Part shown: positions 26,820-36,051 of the stretch, piece after piece
How the letters are laid out: every line of letters begins with the position of its first letter
Numbering within the stretch: position 1 is the stretch's first letter
NCBI RefSeq assembly: GCF_001517105.1
Contig: NZ_LPVF01000008.1
Span: 682,001 to 746,000, forward strand
Direction of reading: 5' to 3'
Origin: Bacillus halotolerans
Lineage (GTDB): Bacteria; Bacillota; Bacilli; Bacillales; Bacillaceae
DNA length: 64,000 nt
Made by a program: the position numbers and the translations under genes
The notes under the pieces: model-generated
What the model was told of the DNA's origin: nothing
Databases searched by the model: none
The model's input: only the letters and a program-made list of their open reading frames with translations

Positions 26820-28259
26820 CTACATAAGTGTCCAAATTCCGACTTTCATTTCAGATTTTCCATTTGACCTCGCTGTCACTTCATCATTTCCCGGGAAAGG
26901 AAAATATCTCGCACTGAATACCTCTTCCCCATGATTGATAAAGACTTCCACTGATGACGCGTCGATAAACATGTGTACTGTGTGCAGATTGCTGATTCGG
27001 CAATGTCTCGCTTCTGTTCTTGTGCCGTCAAAGCTTGTGCGCGTCAGCGTGATAAGCCCTTCTTCCTTCTGAAAAGAGAATGTGGCAGTGGCGCGGATAT
27101 CGATTTCAAAACCAGACTCCGTATTAATGTCTTCAATCAAAATCTCAGCTCTGTCAGGATTTTCAACTGGCAGCGTACCAGACGATCCATACATGTTGAT
27201 TTGAACTTCCTGCCCATTTTTCCGCATCGCTTTCAGCTCAGGAAGCGGCTGCTGAATCAGCTTATCCCCTGATAGCGTCAGCTGTCTCGGCAGCGTCATG
27301 CAGTGAATCCAGTGATAATCTTTCGTCGGATGATCCTTCTCATCCTGATCAGGTACAGCCATCCACGCAAACAGTATCCGGCGTCCCTGATCGTCTTCAA
27401 GTGTTTGCGGCGCGTAAAAATCAAAGCCTTGATCAAGCTCCGTAAACGCAGCATGCATCAGCCCCGTTTTTTCATAATCAAGCCGGCCTACAAAATATCC
27501 GGATTGATACACATTTTGATAATGATAGCCGTCCGCTTCAAGTCCTTGGGGCGAGACAATCAGCACTTCGGAGCCTTGAAGAGAAAACAGATCAGGGCAC
27601 TCCCACATATACCCGAAACCGTTCAGTCCGTTGAGGCCGGCACCTGTTATCGGGCCGAGAAACGCCCATTCTGTCAGGTTATCGGAAGTAAACAAAACAG
27701 CTTGGCCTTTCATGTTCTCCGTTTGTGCACCGATCACCATATACCATTTTCCTTCATGCTCCCACACCTTCGGATCGCGAAAATGAGCTGTATAGCCTTC
27801 CGGAAGGCGGGCGACAACCCCTTTTTTCTCAAAGGTCAGCCCATCATCCGATACAGCAAGGCACTGATACGTTTCCCGATTCCCATCCTGATCCCTGACA
27901 TTTCCTGTGTAAAACAGATAGAGCCGGTCATCTTTGACAACAGCGCTGCCCGAGTAGCAGCCGTTTTTATCAAACCAATCACTCGGAGCCAGCGCAATCT
28001 CTTCCCGCTTCCAATTCACAAAATCGCGTGTCGTATAATGCCCCCAAAACTTTGCGCCGTGCCCCGTCTGAAACGGCTGCCACTGAAAAAACAAATGATA
28101 GACTCCTTTCCAATACACAACGCCATTTGGATCATTCAGCAAACCAACCGGAGGCATGATGTGAAAGTGCTGGCGGTGCGGATCGCTGTCAGCGATATGT
28201 TCTTTTTTCTCAACTTCTTCATAAGCCCGGCGACGCAGCTCCTGATCATGTGCCGTCAT
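26820..28259 (-). CDS. sacA: sucrose-6-phosphate hydrolase SacA
   Basis: A 479-residue GH32 beta-fructosidase. The nucleophile Asp43 is in the NDPNG motif (42-46), transition-state stabiliser Asp162 is in FRDP, and acid/base Glu220 is in ECPD. A five-bladed propeller (about 30-330) is followed by a beta-sandwich domain. It hydrolyses the sucrose-6-P delivered by SacP to glucose-6-P and fructose. Its ATG overlaps the sacP stop (ATGA). Expression depends on the SacT antitermination upstream of sacP. Confidence 0.97.
   Translation of the reverse strand: MTAHDQELRRRAYEEVEKKEHIADSDPHRQHFHIMPPVGLLNDPNGVVYWKGVYHLFFQWQPFQTGHGAKFWGHYTTRDFVNWKREEIALAPSDWFDKNGCYSGSAVVKDDRLYLFYTGNVRDQDGNRETYQCLAVSDDGLTFEKKGVVARLPEGYTAHFRDPKVWEHEGKWYMVIGAQTENMKGQAVLFTSDNLTEWAFLGPITGAGLNGLNGFGYMWECPDLFSLQGSEVLIVSPQGLEADGYHYQNVYQSGYFVGRLDYEKTGLMHAAFTELDQGFDFYAPQTLEDDQGRRILFAWMAVPDQDEKDHPTKDYHWIHCMTLPRQLTLSGDKLIQQPLPELKAMRKNGQEVQINMYGSSGTLPVENPDRAEILIEDINTESGFEIDIRATATFSFQKEEGLITLTRTSFDGTRTEARHCRISNLHTVHMFIDASSVEVFINHGEEVFSARYFPFPGNDEVTARSNGKSEMKVGIWTLM
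26886..26899. promoter_or_regulatory. Noc-binding-site-like palindrome in sacA
   Basis: ATTTCCCGGGAAAG differs by only the last base from the Noc consensus ATTTCCCGGGAAAT. It lies inside the sacA coding sequence, as many Noc sites do. Confidence 0.6.
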
Positions 28260-29635
28260 TTTTTTCTCTCCTCATCTTCGTTAATTTTCATGACAAACGC
28301 CGCAATGAATGCTGATACTGCTGCAATAACCATTCCAATCATATAGTTTACTAGATTTCCAAAGCCAAACGGTGCTGCAATGGCGATCATCGGAATGCCT
28401 GTTAACCCGTAAGCGTTTGCAGCAACATGTGTAAATACGACATACGCGCCGCCCAACGCGCCCCCGATCATCGCGGCGATAAACGGCTTCCGGTATCGAA
28501 GGTTCACCCCGAAAATGACGGGCTCAGTAATACCAAGAAAAGCAGAAAATGCCGCCGGAAGAGCGATTTCCTTCGTTTTTGCCTTTTTCGCTAAAAAGAA
28601 GACGGCAAGGCCTGCCCCGCCTTGGGCGACATTCGCCATAGACCAAATCGGCAATAAATAGTTCCTGCCAAGATCTGAAATAAGCCCCGCCTCAATCGCA
28701 TGGAAGCTGTGATGAACACCTGTCAGGACGATCAGTGAATAGGTGCCGCCGAAAAGAAGGCCTGCGACAAAATGATCGTACACATATGTTAAAGCAACAG
28801 TAATACCGGAGCCAAGCGCTCTTCCTAGAGGACCGATGGCAATAAATGCGACAAAACCGGTGACAATGACAGTAACAAAAGGCGTAACAAGCAAATCGAC
28901 CGCATGCGGAACCACTTTTCTTGTCCATTTCTCTACCTTGCTCATGACATAAACAGCCAGCAGAACAGGGATGACGGTTCCCTGATAACCGAGAAGCGCG
29001 ATATCAAACCCGAAAAGATGCATATAATCAGGTGACGCTTCCGCCAGACCCCATGGATTCAACAGAGTGGGGTGTATCATGATTCCCCCGATGACCACTC
29101 CTAAATACGGATTGCTTCCAAACTCTTTTGAAGCGCTGACCCCGATCAAAATCGGCAGAAAGATAAATGCCGCGCTTGAAAACATATCGAGGAGCTGCAG
29201 CAGTGCAGAGTCCTTACTCATCCAATGAAAGGCATTGATCATTCCCAATAACCCCATTAACAGGCCGCTGGCTACGATGGCTGGAATGATCGGAACAAAA
29301 ATATTCGAAAGCGTTTTCGCAAATCTCGCCGCAGGGTTCAGTTTCTCTTTAGCAGCATCCTGGTGATTCACTTGTTCTTCACGCTCTACATCGGCTTCCT
29401 TAGAAAAAGCGTCATACACTTTATTGACAAGGCCAGTTCCAAAAATAATCTGGTATTGGCCTGAACTGCTGAAAGCGCCTTTGACGCCTTCAAGCTCTTC
29501 TACTTGCGATTGGTCAATCTTTGATTCATCCCTGATCACTAAACGCAGCCTTGTCGCACAATGAGCCGCGCTGATGATGTTTTCTTTTCCTCCGAGAAGC
29601 TCAATGAGGCGTTTTGCAGTCTCTTTGTAATCCAT
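28256..29635 (-). CDS. sacP: PTS sucrose-specific EIIBC component SacP
   Basis: A 459-residue phosphotransferase permease. The N-terminal EIIB domain has phosphorylatable Cys26 in ISAAHCATRLRL; from about residue 105 the EIIC domain has about 10 spans and contains the substrate motif GITEPVIFGVNLRYRKP. There is no EIIA domain, so an EIIA from another PTS must supply phosphate. It imports sucrose as sucrose-6-P. First gene of sacPA, preceded by a RAT/terminator attenuator. Confidence 0.97.
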   Translation of the reverse strand: MDYKETAKRLIELLGGKENIISAAHCATRLRLVIRDESKIDQSQVEELEGVKGAFSSSGQYQIIFGTGLVNKVYDAFSKEADVEREEQVNHQDAAKEKLNPAARFAKTLSNIFVPIIPAIVASGLLMGLLGMINAFHWMSKDSALLQLLDMFSSAAFIFLPILIGVSASKEFGSNPYLGVVIGGIMIHPTLLNPWGLAEASPDYMHLFGFDIALLGYQGTVIPVLLAVYVMSKVEKWTRKVVPHAVDLLVTPFVTVIVTGFVAFIAIGPLGRALGSGITVALTYVYDHFVAGLLFGGTYSLIVLTGVHHSFHAIEAGLISDLGRNYLLPIWSMANVAQGGAGLAVFFLAKKAKTKEIALPAAFSAFLGITEPVIFGVNLRYRKPFIAAMIGGALGGAYVVFTHVAANAYGLTGIPMIAIAAPFGFGNLVNYMIGMVIAAVSAFIAAFVMKINEDEERKK

Positions 29636-29659
29636 CTGTTTCTCCCCCTTTTATAAACA

Positions 29660-29731
29660 AAAAAGACCTAAAATTCGCCAACGAAGAAAGGACACAGCGA
29701 TCCTTTTTCATTTACGCAAATTTTAGGTCTT
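29660..29731 (-). terminator. sacPA leader terminator (antitermination-controlled)
   Basis: The minus strand forms AGACCTAAAATT ... AATTTTAGGTCT followed by TTTTTTG, in the leader between promoter and sacP. The upstream arm overlaps the 3' end of the RAT, so RNA folding into RAT and into terminator are mutually exclusive. Confidence 0.93.
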
Positions 29732-29754
29732 GCCTGCTTTACCAGTCACAATCC
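29725..29754 (-). promoter_or_regulatory. ribonucleic antiterminator (RAT) of sacPA
   Basis: On the minus strand GGATTGTGACTGG is followed by TAAAGCAGGCAAGACCT, matching the SacT/SacY/LicT RAT consensus. SacT bound here prevents terminator folding when sucrose is present. Confidence 0.93.
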
Positions 29755-29782
29755 CGCTTATTCGAATGAAGAATACGCTTTC

Positions 29783-29811
29783 ATCATAATTGATGACAGC
29801 GTTTTCGTCAA
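29783..29811 (-). promoter_or_regulatory. sigma-A promoter of sacPA with cre-like sequences
   Basis: TTGACG (29806-29811), 17-nt spacer, TATGAT (29783-29788). A cre-like CGAAAACGCTGTCA lies in the spacer and TGAAAGCGTATTC overlaps the start region, in keeping with CcpA repression. Confidence 0.83.
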
Positions 29812-29869
29812 CTGTTTTTTTAGATAAAAAGTGATGTAAAACATTTAGACAAAAAGTCGTAAATATTAA

Positions 29870-29887
29870 TTGTGAAACATTTCACAA
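29870..29887. promoter_or_regulatory. Rex operator of ywcJ
   Basis: TTGTGAAACATTTCACAA is a perfect TTGTGAA-N4-TTCACAA palindrome, the B. subtilis Rex consensus. It also contains TGTGA-N6-TCACA, the Fnr-type core. It overlaps the -35 region; the -10 TATACT is at 29896-29901. ywcJ is a reported Rex target. Confidence 0.88.
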
Positions 29888-29934
29888 TATCATGCTATAC
29901 TATGCTCATCTCTCAAAGAAAGCAGGAAAAGACA

Positions 29935-30702
29935 ATGGAAACTCAAGCACTGCAAAAGGTTGAACAGTATGCTTTAAGAAAACAAAACATATTCGTTTCA
30001 AGCAAAATCCGTTATTTGCTCAGATCCATTTTAGCCAGCATGTTTATCGGTTTTGGCATTACAGCCGCAAGCAAAACAGGCAGCTATTTCTCTATTGCCG
30101 ACTCACCGTTTGCCTTTCCGGCTGCTGCTGTGACATTTGGAGCTGCTATTGTATTAATTGCCTACGGAGGCGGGGATTTATTCACCGGCAACACCTTTTA
30201 TTTCACTTATACCGCACTCCGGAAAAAAATCCGCTGGCGTGACACCCTGTACCTGTGGATTTTCAGCTATACCGGCAATTTGATCGGAGCCGTTTTGTTT
30301 GCGATTCTTATCAGTGCAACCGGGCTTTTTGAGGGGGCATCCCATTCCTTTTTGATTCATCTTGCAGAGCACAAGATAGAGCCGCCTGCCTCAGAGCTGT
30401 TTTTCCGAGGAATGCTGTGCAATTGGCTTGTATGTCTCGCTTTTTTCATTCCGATGTCTCTCAAAGGAGAAGGGGCAAAGCTGTTTGCCATGATGCTTTT
30501 CGTTTTCTGCTTTTTTATTTCCGGTTTTGAACACAGCATTGCCAATATGTGCACATTTGCGATCTCACTTTTGATCGATCACCCTGATACAGTCACCCTG
30601 GCGGGAGCAGTCAGAAACTTAATCCCTGTTACACTCGGCAATCTGGCCGCAGGAATTGTGATGATGGGCTGGATGTATCACACGCTGAATGCCGATCAAT
30701 AA
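29935..30702 (+). CDS. ywcJ: formate/nitrite transporter family protein YwcJ
   Basis: A 255-residue FNT-family channel with six membrane spans. The family slit motif is seen as YGGGDLFTGNT and the second half-site as GMLCNWLVCLAFF. It probably moves small anions such as nitrite or formate under low-oxygen, high-NADH conditions, since a Rex operator covers its promoter. ATG 29935 has AGGAAAAG upstream. Substrate by family inference only. Confidence 0.88.
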   Translation: METQALQKVEQYALRKQNIFVSSKIRYLLRSILASMFIGFGITAASKTGSYFSIADSPFAFPAAAVTFGAAIVLIAYGGGDLFTGNTFYFTYTALRKKIRWRDTLYLWIFSYTGNLIGAVLFAILISATGLFEGASHSFLIHLAEHKIEPPASELFFRGMLCNWLVCLAFFIPMSLKGEGAKLFAMMLFVFCFFISGFEHSIANMCTFAISLLIDHPDTVTLAGAVRNLIPVTLGNLAAGIVMMGWMYHTLNADQ

Positions 30703-30740
30703 AAAAACTTCCAGAGATCACTCCCTGCAAGTCAAAGCGG

Positions 30741-31571
30741 TTATTCCGAGAGATCTTGAAGACGCTGGACATGCAGCGTGATATAGCCGGCCTCGGACTC
30801 CGGCAAATGTAATTGATATTCACTTTTCAGAAACTCCGCCAGCTCCAGCGCACATTGATAGGCAAATGAATACTTTTTTTGGATGAAATAAAGCATCTCT
30901 TCGTCCATGGCATGAAACGCTTCATTTGATTCCAACCGGCTGACCGCGTATCGCAAATGCGTGACAAGGCGTTGATAGGAAATGCTGTTTTCATCCACCT
31001 TTCGATTAAAGTAGTTTTCTATTTTCTCTATCATTTCTTTTATCATCGTCGTATGCTTCAGCGCTGAATACATACTCTCTGCATCCATCTTTGCCGTATG
31101 GATGTGAAGGGCAATATAACCCGCTTCATCTTCAGGCAGAGACACGCCCAATGTCTCTTTTACATGTCCGATCGCCCACAGGCCGATCTCGTATTCTTTT
31201 TTATAGAGCGCCTTTATCTCATGCAATAATTTATTTTGCACAAGCAGCCCATTTTGAATCCTTTCGATCGCAAAGGACAAATGGTCAGAAAGCGCGATAT
31301 GAATATGGTCGCTCAGCGGCGCCGCGAGCTCCCCTTCCGCATAGCTGATGATATCCTCAGCTATGTCAATATGCTCCTCAGGCAGTGTTTGCAGGATTTG
31401 TTTAAACTTTTCATTCTCGTCGTGCACGACAAAAATCTTTTCTACTTTATTCATAGGGATGAGATCATTTTTCTTTTTTTGAAAAGCGATGCCCGGACCC
31501 ATAACGATTTTTTCCTGATCATCCTCTTTGATTAAAGCCGCATTGTTGTTTAATACCTTATAGATTTTCAA
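30741..31571 (-). CDS. sacT: sacPA transcription antiterminator SacT
   Basis: A 276-residue BglG/SacY-type antiterminator. It has an N-terminal CAT RNA-binding domain (about 1-55, [20 protein letters not shown]), then PRD1 and PRD2 with conserved phosphorylatable histidines (for example in [22 protein letters not shown] and GYITLHVQ). Without sucrose, PTS phosphorylation keeps it inactive; when active it binds the RAT at 29725-29754. It starts at TTG 31571 with GGGAGAG upstream, downstream of ywcI. Confidence 0.96.
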   Translation of the reverse strand: MKIYKVLNNNAALIKEDDQEKIVMGPGIAFQKKKNDLIPMNKVEKIFVVHDENEKFKQILQTLPEEHIDIAEDIISYAEGELAAPLSDHIHIALSDHLSFAIERIQNGLLVQNKLLHEIKALYKKEYEIGLWAIGHVKETLGVSLPEDEAGYIALHIHTAKMDAESMYSALKHTTMIKEMIEKIENYFNRKVDENSISYQRLVTHLRYAVSRLESNEAFHAMDEEMLYFIQKKYSFAYQCALELAEFLKSEYQLHLPESEAGYITLHVQRLQDLSE

Positions 31572-31612
31572 GAGGCTCTCTCTCCCGCCAATTAGCTTTT
31601 ATGACTGGGATT

Positions 31613-31915
31613 TTACCTCCTTTTGACCGCCATGTAAAGCTGCGGGCCGGCCCTCTCCTGCTTTGGCGATTCCTTGAAGGCTTGCAGACATCTTCTTTTA
31701 TAGAGAGCGGCGGTTTTCGATTTCTGTTTTTCCTCGTCATTCACAGCCATCCGCCATTCATAAAACGAAACCAGTCCTGCGGCTTGCACCGCCGCTTTTC
31801 TTTGATATGTACGCTGAGCCGAATAAATAGCGGCAGCCGCATGTTTTCGGTCCGGCGCCACCCAGTTCATCAAAAAGACCATCCACACCCGTAAAGATAC
31901 AAGCAAACGTTTCAT
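31613..31915 (-). CDS. ywcI: uncharacterised small protein YwcI
   Basis: A 100-residue basic protein (MKRLLVSLRVWMVFLMNWVAP...) with a hydrophobic N-terminal segment that could anchor it in the membrane (about 5-20), then a lysine-rich helical region. No known family motif. ATG 31915 has GGAGGG 9 nt upstream; an earlier ATG at 31924 abuts that SD and is unlikely. It lies just upstream of sacT and probably shares its transcript. Confidence 0.7.
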   Translation of the reverse strand: MKRLLVSLRVWMVFLMNWVAPDRKHAAAAIYSAQRTYQRKAAVQAAGLVSFYEWRMAVNDEEKQKSKTAALYKRRCLQAFKESPKQERAGPQLYMAVKRR

Positions 31916-32442
31916 AAAAAACATCCCTCCGCTTCTTTTGGCAGGCAGCCTTTTTAGCAGCCCGTTTTTTCAGCCGCAGCTCACAGGAAAAGACGGCCGA
32001 TTTCTTTTCTCGCAAACTAGCAGCTCTAGCAAAACTCATGACTCTATGATAGACCGTGGAAAGAGAATTCTTTGTCACAATATGAGTGAAAAAACAAACT
32101 AGTTTTAAGAAGTTTTGTTGAAAGCTGAAAGAAATGAAATGAAAATTGGAGAACCGCTTTAAAAAGTTTATACACAAGTTATCCCAAAGATAAGAACAAC
32201 TTAATCACAAGAGATATCCACATGTCCACAAAGCCCAACTATATTTTGTATAAGAACATACATTCCCAACTATATATATGCACAACTTTATTCACTTATA
32301 CACAGGGTTCTGTGTATAACTCCTTCCTTATACACAACCAAAATCCAATAAATGGTCCAAATGACACAAGGATTTTTTTGAATTTTCAAGAAATATATAC
32401 TAGACCTTCACCATTTTTTCTAAACACAAAGGGGGAAACACA
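31916..32442. other. ywcI-vpr intergenic region
   Basis: About 525 bp without a gene. The right part (32168-32336) holds the DnaA-box cluster; the rest is AT-rich and contains the divergent ywcI and vpr promoters, which I could not assign with confidence. A TATACT near 32396 may be the vpr -10. Confidence 0.6.
32168..32336. repeat. DnaA-box cluster
   Basis: Four perfect TTATACACA boxes: 32168-32176 (+), 32296-32304 (+), 32311-32319 (-), 32328-32336 (+). One-mismatch boxes lie at 32201 (TTAATCACA), 32214 (ATATCCACA), 32276 (ATATGCACA) and 32288 (TTATTCACT). A DnaA-box cluster in the vpr-ywcI interval of B. subtilis has been reported to titrate DnaA and affect initiation timing. Confidence 0.85.
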
Positions 32443-34863
32443 TTGAAAAACGGGATTATTCGTTTTCTGCTTCTAGGTTTGGTTTTATTCTTTACGTTAT
32501 CCACAGGCAGTACAGGTGTACAGGCAGCACCGGTTTCTTCAAAAGGATCGGCGGACCTGGAAAAGGCCGAGGTATTCGGTGATATTGACATGACAACAAG
32601 CAAACAAACAACGGTGATTGTGGAATTAAAAGAAAAATCCTTAGCAGAGGCGAAAGAAGCGGGAGTAATCCAAACGAAAAGCAAGCTCAAAAACGCCCGC
32701 TCAAAAGCAAAAAATAAAGCCGTGAAAGCGGTGAAAAATGGAAAAATAAAACGAGAATATGAGCAGGTATTCTCAGGATTTTCTATGAAACTTCCGGCTA
32801 ATGAAATTCCAAAACTTCTAGCAGTAGACGACGTTAAAGCTGTGTACCCGAACGTCACTTACAAAACAGACAATATCAAGGAGAAAGACATCACCATCTC
32901 CGAGGACGCTGTCTCTCCGCAAATGGATGACAGCGCGCCATATATCGGAGCAAATGATGCATGGGATTTAGGCTATACAGGGAAAGGCGTCAAAGTGGCT
33001 GTTATTGATACAGGGGTTGAGTACAATCACCCTGATCTGAAGAAAAACTTCGGACAATATAAAGGATACGATTTTGTAGACAATGATTACGATCCGAAAG
33101 AAACACCGACAGGCGATCCAAGAGGCGGGGCCACTGACCATGGAACACACGTGGCCGGAACTGTCGCTGCAAACGGCACGATTAAAGGCGTAGCGCCTGA
33201 TGCAACACTTCTCGCTTACCGTGTTCTCGGACCGGGAGGAAGCGGCACAACAGAAAACGTCATCGCCGGTGTAGAACGTGCAGTTCAGGACGGAGCAGAT
33301 GTGATGAACCTGTCTCTCGGAAACTCGTTAAACAATCCGGATTGGGCGACAAGCACAGCGCTTGACTGGGCCATATCAGAAGGCGTTGTCGCCGTTACAT
33401 CAAATGGCAACAGCGGACCAAACGGCTGGACAGTGGGATCGCCAGGCACATCCAGAGAAGCGATTTCTGTCGGCGCAACGCAGCTTCCGCTCAATGAATA
33501 CGCCGTCTCATTCGGCTCTTACTCTTCAGCAAAAGTCATGGGCTATGACAAAGAAGAGGACGTCAAGGCGCTTCACAATAAAGAGGTTGAGCTTGTCGAC
33601 GCTGGCCTAGGCGAAGAAAAGGACTTTGAAGGAAAAGATCTGAAAGGCAAAGTAGCACTCGTCAAACGGGGCAGCATTGCTTTTGTGGATAAAGCAGATA
33701 ACGCAAAAAAAGCAGGCGCCATCGGCATGGTTGTGTATAACAACCTGTCCGGAGAAGTTGAAGCCAATGTGCCAGGCATGTCTGTGCCAACGATTAAGCT
33801 ATCATTAGAAGACGGCGAAAAACTCATCAGCGCCATGAAAGCAGGCGAGACAAAAGCAACATTCAAGTTGACGGTCTCAAAAGCGCTCGGTGAACAAGTT
33901 GCCGATTTCTCATCCCGCGGCCCTGTGATGGATACGTGGATGATTAAGCCGGATATTTCCGCGCCAGGCGTCAATATTGTCAGCACCATTCCGACACATG
34001 ATTCTGACAATCCATATGGCTACGGGTCAAAACAAGGAACAAGCATGGCATCACCTCATATTGCAGGAGCGGTTGCCGTCATCAAACAAGCTAAACCGAA
34101 ATGGAGCGTTGAACAGATCAAGGCTGCCATCATGAATACCGCCGTCACATTAAAGGATGGCGAAGGAGAAGTATATCCGCATAACGCTCAAGGCGCAGGC
34201 AGCGCAAGAATTATGAACGCGATCAAAGCCGACTCGTTCGTCACACCGGGAAGCTACTCGTACGGCACATTTTTGAAGGAAAAAGGAATCGAAACGAAAA
34301 AAGAAACCTTTACAATTGAAAACCAATCTTCCATTAGAAAATCATACTCGCTAGAATACTCATTTAACGGAAGCGGCATTTCCACATCCGGCACAAGCCG
34401 TGTTGTGATTCCGGCTCATAAAACCGGAAAAGCCACTGCAAAAGTAAAGGTCGACACAAAGAAAACAAAAGCAGGCACCTATGAAGGAACAGTCATCGTT
34501 AGAGAAGGCGGAAAAACCGTCGCCAAGGTTCCTACATTGCTGATCGTAAAAGAGCCGGATTACCCGAGGGTAACGTCTGTCTCAGTTAATGAGGGCTCTG
34601 AACAAGGCACCTATGAAATTGAAACCTACCTTCCTGCGGGAGCGGAAGAGCTGGCATTCCTCGTCTATGACAACAACCTTGACTTTGCAGGCCAAGCAGG
34701 TATTTATAAACATCAAGATAAAGGCTATCAGTACTTCGACTGGGACGGCACGATCAATGGGGGTACAAAGCTTCCAGCCGGTGAATATTATATGCTCGCC
34801 TATGCAGCCAACAAAGGCAAATCAAGCCAGGTACTGACCGAAGAGCCGTTTACTGTTGAATAA
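32443..34863 (+). CDS. vpr: minor extracellular serine protease Vpr
   Basis: An 806-residue secreted subtilase. Signal peptide about 1-28 (ends VQAAP), an I9 inhibitor propeptide to about 160, then the S8 catalytic domain with Asp189 (VIDTG), His233 (DHGTHVAG) and Ser534 (GTSMASPH). A protease-associated (PA) domain is inserted at about 380-480. The C-terminus has an Fn3-like domain (about 610-700). TTG 32443 is preceded by AAAGGGGG. Regulation through the unusual DnaA-box-rich upstream region is possible. Confidence 0.97.
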   Translation: MKNGIIRFLLLGLVLFFTLSTGSTGVQAAPVSSKGSADLEKAEVFGDIDMTTSKQTTVIVELKEKSLAEAKEAGVIQTKSKLKNARSKAKNKAVKAVKNGKIKREYEQVFSGFSMKLPANEIPKLLAVDDVKAVYPNVTYKTDNIKEKDITISEDAVSPQMDDSAPYIGANDAWDLGYTGKGVKVAVIDTGVEYNHPDLKKNFGQYKGYDFVDNDYDPKETPTGDPRGGATDHGTHVAGTVAANGTIKGVAPDATLLAYRVLGPGGSGTTENVIAGVERAVQDGADVMNLSLGNSLNNPDWATSTALDWAISEGVVAVTSNGNSGPNGWTVGSPGTSREAISVGATQLPLNEYAVSFGSYSSAKVMGYDKEEDVKALHNKEVELVDAGLGEEKDFEGKDLKGKVALVKRGSIAFVDKADNAKKAGAIGMVVYNNLSGEVEANVPGMSVPTIKLSLEDGEKLISAMKAGETKATFKLTVSKALGEQVADFSSRGPVMDTWMIKPDISAPGVNIVSTIPTHDSDNPYGYGSKQGTSMASPHIAGAVAVIKQAKPKWSVEQIKAAIMNTAVTLKDGEGEVYPHNAQGAGSARIMNAIKADSFVTPGSYSYGTFLKEKGIETKKETFTIENQSSIRKSYSLEYSFNGSGISTSGTSRVVIPAHKTGKATAKVKVDTKKTKAGTYEGTVIVREGGKTVAKVPTLLIVKEPDYPRVTSVSVNEGSEQGTYEIETYLPAGAEELAFLVYDNNLDFAGQAGIYKHQDKGYQYFDWDGTINGGTKLPAGEYYMLAYAANKGKSSQVLTEEPFTVE

Positions 34864-34865
34864 AA

Positions 34866-34900
34866 AGCAGCCCTGCCGAGAAACATCGGCGGGGCTTTTT
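34866..34900. terminator. bidirectional terminator vpr/ywcH
   Basis: GCCCTGCCGA(6-nt loop)TCGGCGGGGC then TTTTT; A-run on the left for the minus-strand gene. Confidence 0.88.
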
Positions 34901-34904
34901 CAGA

Positions 34905-35906
34905 TTAATTCGCAAATGCCTCCTTCAACAAGCGGTATGAATGGAGTTTATCTTCAAAATGATGTGTGATTGTCACCGCCATGATTTCTTCTGCTCCATA
35001 CGCTTTGCTCAAAGCCAGCAGTTGCTCCTTCACCTGTTCTTTCGTACCGACAATCATTCGGTTTCTGTTATCAGCTATTCGTCTTTGTTCATAAGGAGAG
35101 TACGTATTTTGCCGGACAGCTTCATAATCAGGAACGCCTTCTAAAGGAATGCCCTGCTCACCCGCCAAGAGAGTAAAATCAAGCACTGCCCCCAGCTGCT
35201 CCGCTTTCTCTTCTGTATCCGCACATAGAACAAAAACAGCAACTGCCGCCCGAGGTGTTTCTCCTAACACAGACGGCTTAAATCGTCTCATATATTGTCT
35301 GACCGTATCCTCCCCGCCCTCGCCATTGATAAAATGGGCAAACATATAGCCGGCACCCGATTCAGCGGCGAGCAGCGCGCTTTCTCCAGATGAACCGAGC
35401 AGCCACACATCAGGCGCAGTTGAAATATGCGGTGCAGCCGTTAAATTAGGAAACCGGTGACTGTCATCCGCCAAATCATGCAAATACATCGTCAGCTCCT
35501 TGATTTGCTGCGGGTACTGATCGGCATTGCGTTTCCCGCCGTCATTCAGCGCCCAAGATGCAATCGGCATTCCTCCCGGCGCTCTGCCTAAGCCGAGATC
35601 AATTCTTCCCGGTGTCAGCCCCTCCAGCACACGGAAATTCTCAGCTACTTTATAGGCACTGTAGTGCGGCAGCATGACACCTCCTGATCCCACCCTGATC
35701 CGGTTCGTTTTCGCCGCAATGTGGCTGATCAGCACCTCTGGGCTGGACCCTGCCAGACGCTTTGAAAAGTGATGCTCTGAAACCCAAAATCTCTTATACC
35801 CAAGATCCTCAGCCGCCTGAGCAAGCTCAACAGTTTCCCGTAATGCCGTTTCTGCAGAGCTTCCCTCGGACACCGGAGATTGATCTAATATACTTAATGA
35901 TAACAT
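34905..35906 (-). CDS. ywcH: luciferase-like monooxygenase YwcH
   Basis: A 333-residue bacterial-luciferase-family flavin-dependent oxidoreductase of the LLM_DmoA subgroup (LSILDQSPVSEGSSA start; ERF-like VSEHHF; GRIDLGLGRAPGG). It uses reduced flavin and oxygen; the substrate is unknown. It lies downstream of nfrA1, an NADPH:flavin reductase that could supply reduced FMN. ATG 35906 has GAGGTGGTAGGG upstream. Confidence 0.88.
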   Translation of the reverse strand: MLSLSILDQSPVSEGSSAETALRETVELAQAAEDLGYKRFWVSEHHFSKRLAGSSPEVLISHIAAKTNRIRVGSGGVMLPHYSAYKVAENFRVLEGLTPGRIDLGLGRAPGGMPIASWALNDGGKRNADQYPQQIKELTMYLHDLADDSHRFPNLTAAPHISTAPDVWLLGSSGESALLAAESGAGYMFAHFINGEGGEDTVRQYMRRFKPSVLGETPRAAVAVFVLCADTEEKAEQLGAVLDFTLLAGEQGIPLEGVPDYEAVRQNTYSPYEQRRIADNRNRMIVGTKEQVKEQLLALSKAYGAEEIMAVTITHHFEDKLHSYRLLKEAFAN

Positions 35907-36034
35907 CCCTACCACCTCGTCCTCATCGTATCACTGATCCATTATTTTTTCTTCTAAGCCGCTCACACTGTTCATCAGTGTCCCCCGATCAATCGTCATT
36001 TATTTGTGTCAGCTTGTCTCTATTTGTCGGAATA

Positions 36035-36050
36035 TGTTACACGTGAAACA
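36035..36050. promoter_or_regulatory. parS: parS centromere site
   Basis: TGTTACACGTGAAACA matches the Spo0J/ParB parS consensus TGTTNCACGTGAAACA at every specified position. It lies in the ywcH-nfrA1 intergenic region, one of the reported B. subtilis parS locations away from the origin. Confidence 0.95.
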
Positions 36051-36051
36051 T

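Noticed and set aside
27303-28346. 347-codon open frame on the plus strand opposite sacA
   Set aside because: Antisense shadow of a well-supported GH32 gene; composition is basic and low in recognisable motifs, and no SD.
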